64,000 nucleotides of DNA, taken from assembly GCA_933228675.1 (NCBI GenBank), contig OW121744.1, forward strand, positions 23,276,640 to 23,340,639, read 5' to 3'. The first letter of the stretch is position 1. Each line of letters begins with the position of its first letter. A program made the position numbers and the translations under genes. The notes below the pieces were generated by a model. It did no database searches, was not told where the DNA came from, and saw only the letters and a list, made by a program, of their open reading frames with translations. Positions 1 through 12,200 of the stretch are shown here, in pieces. The stretch is from Stomorhina lunata. Its lineage: Eukaryota; Arthropoda; Insecta; Diptera; Rhiniidae.

Positions 1-128
1 AATAGAAAACTTTTATTTATTTAAAATTTTTCTATAGAAAATTTTTTTTTATCGAAAATTTTTCTGTAGAAAAATTTTTTTATCGAACATTTTTCTATAC
101 AAAATTTTTCTATAGAAAAATTTATTTT
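1..128. repeat. AT-rich ~30-bp satellite, left-edge fragment
   Basis: Irregular units of ATTTTTCTATAGAAAA with TTTATCGA linkers run from the window edge to about base 128. They resemble the satellite at 9.24-13.70 kb more than the adjacent intron satellite, because of the TATCGA linker. If the minus-strand gene continues leftward, this lies in its next intron. Confidence 0.6.
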
Positions 129-413
129 AGGGAAGGCATTCCTGTGGGAGGTATAAAAATGCGATTTTGCCAAAAAAGTATAGGAATCATTGTTGGACTA
201 AAATATGACCCTGTGCTTTATTGGGTTTTGATTCATTATTTTTGCAAAGAAAACACAAACGGAATGACGTTGTTAATATACCCAATATTATCTAATAAAT
301 GAATTCCTAAATTGGCAATCAAAGTGGCCTAATTATCATTAACATTGATCCAATGTACTTACATGAGAACATACATATAAAGTAAATATCTTTATATAAT
401 TCTTTTAACTTAC
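129..413. other. Non-coding, inferred intron 3 (5' part)
   Basis: No open frame or recognisable element is visible. The stretch begins on the minus strand with the GTAAGT donor at 413-408 and would be the start of the intron that follows exon 3. The matching acceptor must lie left of the window. Confidence 0.5.
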
Positions 414-536
414 CGATGTCTATGATGTTTACGTTTTGTACTATCACTGGGAACTATTTTCTCGAGGTCATCATTTTTGTCCGATTCAATTTGTAGTTGA
501 ATATCGTAAGCAAAATCCTCCGTATATGGATATTGT
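414..536 (-). CDS. Exon 3 of unidentified Ser/Gln-rich protein (continues off window)
   Basis: This is a 123-nt internal exon. On the minus strand the acceptor reads TTTTTGCTTTTGGCAG just before base 536 and the donor is CG|GTAAGTT, with GT at 413-412. The first base completes the split codon AC|A (Thr) left by exon 2, so the frame is kept across the intron. The exon then ends two bases into a codon. The encoded stretch runs from QYPYTEDFAYDI through an acidic section (IESDKNDDLE) to a basic end (KRKHHRHR). A longer open frame reaching base 616 exists only because the upstream intron is open there. No domain is recognised. The splice signals and phase match are seen in the sequence; the joining of exons is inferred and has no transcript support here. 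Confidence 0.75.
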
Positions 537-804
537 CTGCCAAAAGCAAAAATCATCAAGGACATTACAAAAAACGGCAACGGCAAACAACGAATCCAAA
601 ATTTATGTAGACACAATCAGTCAGTAGCCCATCCAAAGGGAAAACGTTGTTGAAAGTATAAATCAAGGATATAACAAAAGAATATAAAAGAAAAATTTAA
701 TAAGATTTTGTCAACGATTTTCTCTCCTTATCTTATTTTGGCAAAGAAAACGAAATGTAATTAATATAATTCTTTATTTTTTTGGCTAGATTTTTGTTAC
801 TTAC
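537..804 (-). other. Intron 2 (268 bp)
   Basis: The intron is bounded on the minus strand by donor GTAAGTAAC (804 downward) and acceptor GGCAG (538-537). It is AT-rich and shows no other feature. Confidence 0.7.
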
Positions 805-898
805 GTGGGATCATTGGGTGGCATACTCAAAATGCAATGTTGTAATCCGCTGGGTGTTGGATAGACCAAGACCGGATCTGAGCAGCGATGATAGCGTT
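805..898 (-). CDS. Exon 2 of unidentified Ser/Gln-rich protein
   Basis: This is a 94-nt exon. The minus-strand acceptor is TTAATTTTCTTCCACAAG|AACGC, with AG at 900-899, and the donor is CCCAC|GTAAGTAAC. Its first two bases complete the split codon A|AA (Lys) left by exon 1. Thirty full codons follow (RYHRCSDPVLVYPTPSGLQH and onward to MPPNDP), and the last two bases AC begin a Thr codon finished by exon 3. There is no stop in this frame. The exon is too short to show up as an open frame, so it was found from its splice sites and phase. The product is not recognised. The peptide is far less low-complexity than exon 1, which suggests a conserved segment. Confidence 0.72.
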
Positions 899-3800
899 CT
901 TGTGGAAGAAAATTAAGAGATTAATATAAATAATTAATTTAATTAATACCAATTGTCGTTTCTGTATGTTAAATATATCCTATTTGTTCTGTTTTATTAA
1001 GTGGAAAAAAATAGAATAGCAAAAAATTACAATTAAGTCAATGTGAATGCAGGGATTGAGATATTAACTTAAAAATATTTGTTCTTGGAACCTTTGACAA
1101 ATGTAATATTTTTCCGTTTTATCAATTGGAGTGTCCAAAAAAGATAATTAAACTAAAATTGACCGTGAAACAAAATTTTATTTCTATTTTATATCAAAAT
1201 TTTTCTTCAAGAAAAATTTTATATATGAAAAATCTTATATCAAAATTTTTGTATATGTAAAATTTTATATCAAAATTTTTCTCTAAAAAAATTGTATATG
1301 AAAATTTTTCTATAAGAAAAATTTTATATCAAAATTTTTCTCTAAGAAAAATTTAATATCAAAATTTTCCTATAAGAAAAATTTTATATCAAAATTTTTC
1401 TATAAGAAAAATTTTATATCAAAATTTTTCTATAAGAAAAATTTTATATCAAAATTTTTCTGTAAGAAAAATTTTATATCAAAATTTTTCTCCAAGAAAA
1501 ATTGAATATCAAAATTTTTCTCCAAGAAAAATTGAATATCAAAATTTTTCTATAAGAAAAATTTTATATCAAAATTTTTCTATAAGAAAAATTTTATATC
1601 AAAATTTTTCTATAAGAAAAATTTTATATCAAAATTTTTCTTTAAGAAAAATTTTATATCAAAATTTTTCTGTAAGAAAAATTTTATATCGAAATTTTTC
1701 TATAAGAAAAATTTTATATCAAAACTTTTCTATAAGAAAAATTTTGTATTAAAAATTTTCTATACGAAAATTTTTATATTAAAATTTTTCTATAAGAAAA
1801 ATTGTATATTAAAATTTTTCTATAAGAAAAGTTTTATATCAAAATTTTTCTATAAGAAAAATTTTATATCGGAATTTTTCTATAAGAAAAATTTTATATC
1901 AAAATTCTTTTATAAGAAAAATTTATATCAAAATTTTTCTATATGATAAATTTTATATCAACATTTTTCTACAAGAAAAATTTTATATAAAAATTCTTCT
2001 ATAAGAAAAATTTTATATGAAATTTTTTCTCTATGAAAAATTTTATATGAAAATTTTTCTATAAGAAAAATTTTATATAAAAATTTTTCTATAAGAAAAA
2101 TTTATATCAAAATTTTTCTTTAAGATATATTTTATATCAAAATTTTTCTACAAGAAAAATTTTATATAAAAATTCTTCTATATGAAAAATTTTATATCAA
2201 CATTTTTCTATAAGAAAAATTTTATATTAAAATTTTTCTGGAAAAAAAGTTTACATTACAATTTTTCTAAAAGAAACATTTTATATAAAACTTTTATTAC
2301 AATAATAACTTTATATGAAAACTTTTCTGTAGAAAACATTTCATATGAAAATTTTTTGTATTAAAAATTTTATATGAACATATGAACATTTAAATAAAAA
2401 AAAACTTCTATAAAAAAACTTCTATCAAAAAAAACTTTTATATCAAAACTATTCTTAAGAAACCTTTTATATCAAAACTTTTGTATAAGAAAAATTTTAT
2501 ATCAAAATTTTTCTAAAAAAAAATCTTATATCAAAATTTTTCTATGAGAAAAATTTTATATCAAAATTTTTCTATAAGATCAAGATTTTTCTACAAGAAA
2601 AATTTTATGTAAAAATTCTTCTATATAAATAATTTTATATCAAAATTTTTCTGTAAGAAAAATTTTATATGAAAATTGTTCTCTAAGAAAAATTTTATAT
2701 CAAAATTTTTCTATAAGAAAAATTTTATATCAAAATTTTTCTGTAAGAAAAATTTTATATCAAAATTTTTCTCTAAGAAAAATTGAATATCAAAATTTTT
2801 CTATAAAAAAAATTTTATATCAAAATTTTTCTATAAGAAAAATTTTATATAAAAATTTTTCTATAAGAAAAATTTTATGTCAAAATTTTTCTATAAGAAA
2901 AATTTTATATCAAAATTTTTCTATAAGAAAAATTTTATATTAAAATTTTTCTATAAGAAAAATTTATATCAATATTTTTCTATAAGAAAAATTTTACATC
3001 AAAATTTTTCTACAAGAAAAATTTTATATAAACATTGTTCTATATGAAAAATTTTATATAAAAATTTTTCTATAACAAAAATTTTATAAGAAAGTTTTTC
3101 TATAAGAAAAATTTTATATCAAAATTTTTCAATAAGAAAAATTTTTTTCTAAGAAAAATTTTATATCAAAATTTTTCTATATGAAAAATTTTATATAAAA
3201 ATTTTTCTATAAGAAAAATTTTATAAGAAAGTTTTTCTATAAGAAAAATTTTATATATGAAAAATCTTATATCAAAATTTTTGTATATGTAAAATTTTAT
3301 ATCAAAATTTTTCTCTAAAAAAATTGTATATGAAAATTTTTCTATAAGAAAAATTTTATATCAAAATTTTTCTCTAAGAAAAATTTAATATCAAAATTTT
3401 TCTATAAGAAAAATTTTATATCAAAATTTTTCTATAAGAAAAATTTTATATCAAAATTTTTCTATAAGAAAAATTTTATATCAAAATTTTTCTGTAAGAA
3501 AAATTTTATATCAAAATTTTTCTCCAAGAAAAATTGAATATCAAAATTTTTCTCCAAGAAAAATTGAATATCAAAATTTTTCTATAAGAAAAATTTTATA
3601 TCAAAATTTTTCTATAAGAAAAATTTTATATCAAAATTTTTCTATAAGAAAAATTTTATATCAAAATTTTTCTGTAAGAAAAATTTTATATCGAAATTTT
3701 TCTATAAGAAAAATTTTATATCAAAACTTTTCTATAAGAAAAATTTTGTATTAAAAATTTTCTATACGAAAATTTTTATATTAAAATTTTTCTATAAGAA

Positions 3801-5750
3801 AAATTGTATATTAAAATTTTTCTATAAGAAAAGTTTTATATCAAAATTTTTCTATAAGAAAAATTTTATATCGGAATTTTTCTATAAGAAAAATTTTATA
3901 TCAAAATTCTTCTATAAGAAAAATTTATATCAAAATTTTTCTATATGATAAATTTTATATCAACATTTTTCTACAAGAAAAATTTTATATAAAAATTCTT
4001 CTATAAGAAAAATTTTATATGAAATTTTTTCTCTATGAAAAATTTTATATCAAAATTTTTCTATAAGAAAAATTTTATATAAAAATTTTTCTATAAGAAA
4101 AATTTATATCAAAATTTTTCTTTAAGATATATTTTATATCAAAATTTTTCTACAAGAAAAATTTTATATAAAAATTCTTCTATATGAAAAATTTTATATC
4201 AACATTTTTCTATAAGAAAATTTTATATTAAAATTTTTCTGGAAAAAAAGTTTACATTACAATTTTTCTAAAAGAAACATTTTATATAAAACTTTTATTA
4301 CAATAATAACTTTATATGAAAACTTTTCTGTAGAAAACATTTCATATGAAAATTTTTTGTATTAAAAATTTTATATGAACATATGAACATTTATATAAAA
4401 AAAAACTTCTATAAAAAAAACTTCTATCAAAAAAAACTTTTATATCAAAACTATTCTTAAGAAACCTTATATATCAAAACTTTTGTATAAGAAAAATTTT
4501 ATATCAAAATTTTTCTAAAAAAAAAATCTTATATCAAAATTTTTCTATGAGAAAAATTTTATATCAAAATTTTTCTATAAGATCAAGATTTTTCTACAAG
4601 AAAAATTTTATGTAAAAATTCTTCTATATAAATAATTTTATATCAAAATTTTTCTGTAAGAAAAATTTTATATGAAAATTGTTCTCTAAGAAAAATTTTA
4701 TATCAAAATTTTTCTCTAAGAAAAATTGAATATCAAAATTTTTCTATAAAAAAAATTTTATATCAAAATTTTTCTATAAGAAAAATTTTATATAAAAATT
4801 TTTCTATAAGAAAAATTTTATGTCAAAATTTTTCTATAAGAAAAATTTTATATCAAAATTTTTCTATAAGAAAAATTTTATATTAAAATTTTTCTATAAG
4901 AAAAATTTATATCAATATTTTTCTATAAGAAAAATTTTACATCAAAATTTTTCTACAAGAAAAATTTTATATAAACATTGTTCTATATGAAAAATTTTAT
5001 ATAAAAATTTTTCTATAAGAAAAATTTTATAAGAAAGTTTTTCTATAAGAAAAATTTTATATCAAAATTTTTCAATAAGAAAAACTTTTTTCTAAGAAAA
5101 ATTTTATATCAAAATTTTTCTATATGAAAAATTTTATATAAAAATTTTTCTATAAGAAAAATTTTATAAGAAAGTTTTTCTATAAGAAAAATTTTATATC
5201 AAAATTTTTCTATAAGAAAAATTTTTTTCTAAGAAAAATTTTATATAAAAATTTTTCTATATGAAAAATTTTATATAAAAATTCTATGAAAATTTTATAT
5301 CAAAATTTTTCTGTAAGAAAAATTTTATATGAAATATCAAAATTTTTCTATAAGAAAAATTTTATATCAAAAACTTTCAATAAGAAAAATTTTCTATCAA
5401 AAATTTTCTATAAGAAAAATTTTATATCAAAATTTTTTTATAAGAAAAATTTTATATAAAAATTTTTCTATAAGAAAAATTTTATATAAAAATTCTTTTG
5501 TATGAAAAATTTTATATCTAAATTTTTCTATTAGAAAAATTTTATATCAAAATTTTTCTATAAGAAAAGTTTTTTTCTAAGAAAAATTTTATATCAAATT
5601 TTTTCTATAAGAAAAATTTTATATTAAAATTTTTCTATAAGAAAAATTTTATATCAAAACTTTTCTATATGAAAAATTTTGTATACAAATTTTTCTATAA
5701 GAAAAATTTTTCATTAAATCATAAATAAAGTCAAAATTAAAGCTACTTAC
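899..5750 (-). other. Intron 1 (4.85 kb), almost wholly satellite
   Basis: The intron is defined on the minus strand by donor A|GTAAGTAGC (5750 downward) and acceptor CCACAAG (899). Bases about 1172-5717 are satellite, leaving only about 30 unique bases at the donor side and about 270 at the acceptor side. See the separate repeat entry. Confidence 0.7.
1172..5717. repeat. Family A satellite, 30-bp unit
   Basis: About 150 tandem copies of a 30-bp AT-rich unit. The consensus has two blocks, CAAAATTTTTCTATAAGA and AAAATTTTATAT, and is itself a near-palindrome (AAAATTTTTCTATAAG facing its complement). Variant units (CTCCAAG, CTGTAAG, CTCTAAG) occur in a fixed order that is repeated about 2.03 kb later, so the array contains a higher-order duplication (about 1.22-3.24 and 3.25-5.19 kb). 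It lies inside intron 1 of the minus-strand gene and is therefore probably transcribed as pre-mRNA. No coding potential. Confidence 0.95.
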
Positions 5751-7998
5751 TATATTTTCGCTTCTTCTTCCGATACTCATCATCGCTGCCACTCTGACCT
5801 AATGCCACTTGCGGCTTAAATCTTTGCTTCTCCTTAATGCGTGATGCCGATTTCGTTGTAGTACAACAGCCAGTTGTGGGCCCAATACTCGAGCCAGTCG
5901 ATGTTGAGGTCATACGATGTAATTTCGCTGTATCGCTGGTAGCCACCGAGGAACTGGCCACAATGACACCATTTATCACAGCGCCATTGCGTAGAGACGA
6001 TGTTGTAGTGCCCCCGTAATAGGGGCTAGCCATGGGTATAGAGGCATCCGTGTGAGTGTGTGTTATTGTTTCTAATGTATCTATAACGGGATATTGATGA
6101 TGAGGCAATGCTGTAGCTGTGGTAACGGTAACAATGTGCAAAGATTGTGCTGTTGTTGGGGCTGGCGGCGGTGGCTGTTGCATGGCTGACGTTGAGGGCC
6201 CAGCTGCTGTTGAAGTAGATGACGTGGAGGCGTGTGTTGTAGGTAAAGTGGATTTCGTCGCTTTACTAAGTCTAATATTGCTTGTGAGGTGCAGTTTTTG
6301 TAGTTGTTCGATTGGAAGAGCTTGTGGTGCCAGAGTCGTTGTGGGAGAGTATACGTTAACGGGAGAATGTTGAGCGGTTTCAAAGGGTGGTGGCGGTAAT
6401 GGTGGTGGTCGTGTACGACCATTACCTAAGGCTACTAGCAAGCTAGTACTTTTGGACTTGAAACGATCATTGATGGAGACTGGCTTTCCAGCGGCAGCCA
6501 AGGTATTATGTAAGGATAACGAATCACTTTGATTGAGTAATGTACTCACGGTAAGATTGGCACTATCCTCGGAGGTATTTTGCCGGGAAATATTACGTGA
6601 TTCGAGTATACTATCGGTGTAGGAATATTGATTGGGCAGAAAACGTGCTCGTGTCGTTTGGGTTCCAAAATCAGTTTCCTTAGGCAAACTGCTGGCAGTG
6701 GTAGCTAAGGGCTCTACTATATTTATGGGAGGCTTGGTGGCTGTTTTAAGCATATTTGGTGACATGGGGGCATGTACCAAAGTCTTGACCACGTGACGTG
6801 GCTGTAAGATGGGACTACATTGGGCACTTATGGATTTGGCGTCCAAAATACGCTGACGCTTTGCCGCCTTAATTCGTTCATACATATTAACATCGACTAT
6901 ATCGTCGGGTATTACCTCGGTGGCACCAAAACTTACCGTACAACGGGAACTGGTAAAAGAAAGACTTTCTATGCTGTCTCTTATCGAGGTAAGACTATCA
7001 TCGGCCATGGTGGAGGAGTGAAGACGGGCACCCGTGCCATTGTCATAGCCACTGGCCAAAGAGGTGGTATCTTGTGTGCGCTCTAGCGAGGACAAAGGTG
7101 GTGCCAGAGAAAAAGTTTGATTACCATTTGACTGAGTAGTTTGGGCTTGCTTTGAATCGCCCGAGGAACTTGAAACAGCTTGACGCTCTTGGTGTGGCAT
7201 ATGAGTTTGGGCCTTGACCAAAAGATTCTTACGTATAACCTCCTTGTCCGAGGAATTGCTTAAAGTACTGGTAACACTATCATCGGTTTGTTGTTGGTGC
7301 TGCTGTTGCTGGGGCATTGGAACGCTTTTCAGTTTTGGCGTTTCGGGGCTGGCAGTGTTGGTTTTCGATTTGGACCTTGTTCTCGAGCGTTGTGAGTGCG
7401 AACGTTGATGTTGTTGCGGTTGTTGTTTTTGGGGTTGTGACTGTAGTTTTGCAGTCGTTGTCGTTGCTAATTCCATGTCCTGTGTTTTACGTTGTGTTTT
7501 CTCTTGTATTTCCTCTTTGGTGGCAGTTGTTAGTGAAGATTTCGTGATTTTTTGCGGAGTTGTTGGCGCTGTTCGAGCATGCTCCTCCTCTATGGCCATT
7601 TCACTTAAACTGGAAGTCTTACGCGAGTCCATACTACTGAAAAGTCTTTTAGCAAAAAATATACGACCTATAGACTTGCGTTTTAAACGCTTAGCTCTTT
7701 TACGCTCCTCACAATCTCTTTTCATGGCCAGCATTTTCTTTTCCAGCAAACTGTTAAACACCAGCTCGTAGGTGACGGCTCTTTGATAGTCCTGCAAATC
7801 GGCTATACCACAGGTGGATACCGATTTATCGGCAGACATGGTTAGGGGTCTATCGAAACTTTCCTGCAAACTAACTGCTTTTCCAGCAACCTCTTCCAAA
7901 TGTTTTGGCTCCTGCATTTCCTCTGCCGTCGGTTGCGTTTCCGTTTCCTCATAATGTTTTGTTTCGTTTTTAATCGATTCCTGACATACTTCATCCAT
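5751..7998 (-). CDS. Exon 1 of large low-complexity Ser/Thr/Gln/Pro-rich protein, unidentified
   Basis: This is a long open exon of 749 codons plus one base. Its ATG at 7998 lies in a good fly context (ACAAAAATGG). The protein is acidic at the N terminus. A more complex block follows at about residues 65-118 (DLQDYQRAVTYELVFNSLLE, then the highly basic ERKRAKRLKRKSIGR and FFAKRLFSS). Next come Gln/His/Arg-Ser-rich stretches at about 185-240, a PPPLPPPP motif at about 525-535 of the kind bound by SH3 or EVH1 domains, and long Thr/Ser/Pro runs. The exon ends in a basic KKKRKY. The frame stays open only a few bases past the donor A|GTAAGTAG at 5750, which is why I end the coding part there and splice to 898. 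No signal peptide, membrane segment or enzymatic motif is visible. The Leu/basic block and exon 2 are the best places for homology. I do not recognise the gene; a cytoplasmic or nuclear scaffold-like role is only a guess from composition. Confidence 0.85.
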
Positions 7999-9240
7999 TT
8001 TTGTTCTAAATCTTAATTATTTCTTTATAACTTAAGTTTAATACTATAACGTAAGTAGGAAAAGCTGCTTTAACATTTGTCCTATTTGAGGCAAAAGTAG
8101 CTGTCGCTGCCTTAAATGCAGCTGAATAATGATCACCTCTTTCCCTTTTGCGGTTAAAGGGAATTTACATATATTTGCTCTGTCTCCGTTTAAAAACGAC
8201 AGTGATGCTGACACTTTGATTAATGACTTGTGGGCTAAGTATATTGCAGACTTAAGGGTATCCGCTGTTGAGGATATAGATGTTGCTGTCGCTGCTGCTG
8301 CTTTTGTTGTTAATGGTGTTGATACTCTGGTTATGGTTACAAATGACTTATTCAATGTGAACAACATTTTTCATTTATTTTTGATAGAAACGCTTTTAGT
8401 GTTGATGTTGACATCAATATTTTCTTAAATTTCTTAAACTTTAATACAGCCAACATATTGTTCAATTTCACGAAAAAAAAACTACGAATATGACCTAAAT
8501 CATGCAATGCTATACCAAAAAGCTTAGTCTTCAAAAACAGCCAACTAAAATAGACTTAATATCAGAGACTAGTGTTTCCTTTTGACTGGCTTTTTTTTTT
8601 TGTTTTCTCCTCTAAATGTGCAACAACGGCTGAAACGTAATCTAATTCCTAGAAAATCGTTTTTCAATCAATTTTCTTCTTTCATTTTCATTTTCAGTTC
8701 CTTTTTCTTATTCATGACAATTGACAATTTTTCTTTTTTAAATCATAACTAAAGTATTTTATAAGTTGTTTTTCTGCAGCTGTTATTACGCCTTCTCGTT
8801 GTCGTCTATTGTTGCAAAGTCCTTGAATTTAGCAGAGCCTATAAATGGCAAGAAAGAATGAAAAAAAGAAAAGAAATTTATAAATAAATAGCAAAATTTG
8901 CTAAAAGTTAAAAAATATAAAGGTAATAAGAAGCTTTAATGAATATTGTTTGGAAAATTTTCTTCGTTATTTAATGATTTAATTTACATATGGGCAAATC
9001 CGAAAAAATATTAAACCAAGGAAAAAATTTTAAAACTATCAAAATCACATATTTGTGTTTATGAAAAAATTTACCACATATTAATCCTTTAGAATATATA
9101 ATGGATCGATTTTGGATTGGTCCTTTCGTGAATGCCGGATTTTTATTCACAGCCATCTCGAATTTTTATAAATTTGTTCAAATAATAGGTTTTTTAAAAG
9201 TTCACAAAAATCGCAAAAAAATCTATTTAGGTATCTGCTT
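7999..9240. other. Upstream/5' leader region of the minus-strand gene
   Basis: The minus strand from about 8370 to 7999 is CAG/CAA-rich (ACAACAAAAGCAGCAGCAGC near 8300), as is common in fly 5' leaders. A possible acceptor, AAGATTTAG, sits just before the ATG, so a leader exon may be spliced on. Short open frames of 60-107 codons here show no protein-like features. From 8530 to 9240 the sequence is AT-rich with T-runs; I see no promoter I could place. Confidence 0.4.
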
Positions 9241-12200
9241 TCAGTAGGGGGAGAAATTTTCGATACAAACTTTTTCCAATAGAAAAATTTCCGATAGAAA
9301 TATTTTTCTGTAAAAAAATTTTCTAAAGAGAAATTTTCGATAAAAAAATATAAATAAAAAAGTTTTCTAAATTTTTTTATCAAAAATTTTTCTTTGGTTA
9401 ATTTTTTAACAAAAATTTTTCAAAAGAAAATTTTTTATTAAAAATTTTTCTATAGAAAATTTTTTTATCAAAAATTTTTCTATAGAAAATTTTTTTATCA
9501 ACAATTTTTCTATAGAAAATTTTTTAACAAAAATTTTTCTATTGAAAAATTTTTCATCAAAAAAAATTTTCTATAGAAAAATTTTTGATAAAAAAATTTT
9601 CTATAAAAAAATTTTTGTTAAAAAATTTTCTATAGAAAAATTGTTGATAAAAAAATTTTCTATAGAAAAATTTTTGATAAAAAAATTTTCTATTGAAAAA
9701 TTTTTAATAAAAAATTTTCTTTTGAAAAATTTTTGTTAAAAAATTTACCAAAGAAAAATTTTTGATAAAAAAATTTTTTATAGAAAAATTTTTAATAAAA
9801 ATTTTCTATTGAAAAATTTTTGATAAAAAATTTTCTATAGAAAAATTTTTGATAAAAAATTTTCTATAGAAAATTTTTGTAAAAAAATTTTCTATAAAAC
9901 ATTTTTTTTAGGAAAATTTGCAGTAAAAAAATTTCAATAGAGAAATTTTGGATAAAAAATTTTCTTTAGAAAAATTTTTGATTAAAAAAATTTTCTATAG
10001 AGAAATTTTTGATAAAAAAAAAAATTTTTGAACATTTTTGTTTGATGAAACATTTTTTTAATAAAAAAATTGACCATAGAGAAATTTTGGATAAAAAAAT
10101 TTTCTATAGAAAAATTTTTAATAAAAAAAAATTTTAAAGAAAAAGTTTTAGTAAAAGAAAATAAAAATTTTTCTTTTACTAAAACTTTTTCTATACAAAT
10201 TTTTATTCTATAGAGAATTTTTAATAAAAACATTTTCTATAGAGAAATTTTTGATAAAAAATTGTCTATGGAGAAATTTTTAATAAAAAAATCTTTGATT
10301 AAAAATTTTCTAGAGAAATATTCGATAAAAAAAAATTTCAATAAAAAAATTTTCTATAGAAGAATTTTTGATAAAAATATTTTTCTATAGAAAAATTTTC
10401 GACAAATAATTTTCGATACAAATTTTTTTTCCGATGGAAATATTTCTCTGTAAAAACATTTTCTACAGAGAAATTTTTGATAAAAAAATGTAAATAAAAA
10501 ATTTTCTAAAGAGAAATTTTTATAAAAAAATGTTAATAAAAAATTTTTCTATAGAGAAATTTTTGATAAAAAAATTTTCTATAGAAAAATTTTTGATAAA
10601 AAAATTTTTTTATAGAAAAATTTTTGATAAAAAAAAATTCCCAAAAAAGTATAAAAAAATTAACTATAGAGAAATTTTCGATAAAAAAAATTTTCTATAG
10701 AAAATTTTTGATAAGAAACTTTTCTATAAAAAACTTTCTTTAGTAAAAACTTTGATAAAAAAATGTTGCATAGAAAAATCTGCACTAAAAAATTTCTATA
10801 GAGAAATTTTCGATAAAAAAATTTCTTTAAAAAATTTTTGATACAAAAATTTTCTATAGACAAATTTTTAATAAAAAAAATTTTAGTGAACATTTTTGTT
10901 TGATGAAAAAGTTTTTTAATGAAAAAATTTTCCATACAGAAATTTTAGATAAAAAAATTTTCTATAGAAAAATTTTTGATTAAAAAAATGTTTAAAGAAC
11001 AATTAAAGAAAACGAACAATTTTTAGTAAAAATATTTTTCCATAGCAATTTTTTTTTTCAATACAGAAATTTTTGATAAAAAAATTTTCTATGGAAAAAT
11101 TTTTAATAAAAAAATCTTTGATTAAAAATTTTCGAGAGAAATTTTCGATAAAAAAAATTTCAATAGAAAATTTTTCTATAAAAAAATTTTCTATTGAAAA
11201 ATTTTTGATAAAAATATTTTTCTATAGAAAAATCTTCGATAAAAATATTTTTTATAAAAAGAATTTTCTGAGAAAAAGTTTTAGATCAAATAATTTTCGA
11301 TACAATTTTTTTTCCCGATAGAAATATTTTTCTGTAAAAAAGTTTTCTACAGAGAAATTTTCGATAAAAAAATCTTAATAAAAAATTTTCTATAGAGAAG
11401 TTTTTGATAAAAAAAATTTTGTATAGACAAATTTTTAATAAAAAAATTTTGTATAGAAAAATTTTTGATAAAAAAATTTTCAATAAAATTTTTTTTTTTT
11501 TTTAAATTTGATAAAATAATTTTGCATAGAAAAATTTTTGTTACAAACATTTTTTTGCAGAAAAATTTCCAATAAAAAAATTTCTGTAGAGAAATTTTTG
11601 ATTAAAAATTTTCTTCAGAAAAATTTTCTATAGACAAATTTTTGTTAAAAAAATTTGTATGGAACATTTTTGATTAAAAGATTTTCTAAAGAAATATTTT
11701 TGGTAAAAAATATATATTTTCTATAAAAAAAATTCTCTAGGAAAGTTTTCGATCAAATATTTTTCTGTATTTTTTTTTTTGAAAAATTTATAGAAAAATT
11801 TTTCGTGAAAAAATTTTTATAAAAAAAATTTTGAACATTTTTGATTATAAAATTTTCTATAGAAATATTTTTGCTAAAAAATATATATTTTCTATAAAAA
11901 AAATTTCTGTAGAAAAGTTTTCGATCAAATATTTTTCTGTAGAAACATTTTCGATACAATTTTTTTTTTTTGGAAAAATTTTGATAAAAAAATTTTGCAT
12001 AGAAAAATTTTTTATAAACAAATTTTTTGTAGAAAAATTTACAATAAAAAAATTTGATAAAAATATTTTCTATAGACAAATTTTTGATAAAAAAATTTGA
12101 ATTGAACATTTTTGATTATAAAAATATCTATAGAAAAATTTTTGGTAAAAAAATTTTTTATAAAAAAAATTTTGGTAAAAAAAATTTTCTATAGAAAAAT

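Noticed and set aside
410..616. 68-codon frame as a separate small gene with a signal-peptide-like start
   Set aside because: Its hydrophobic start lies upstream of a good acceptor and reads through the intron's pyrimidine tract; only 536-414 is counted as exon.
8044..8428. Frames of about 100 codons on both strands upstream of the gene
   Set aside because: Overlapping on opposite strands, CAG-repeat driven and without protein features; better explained as 5' leader.
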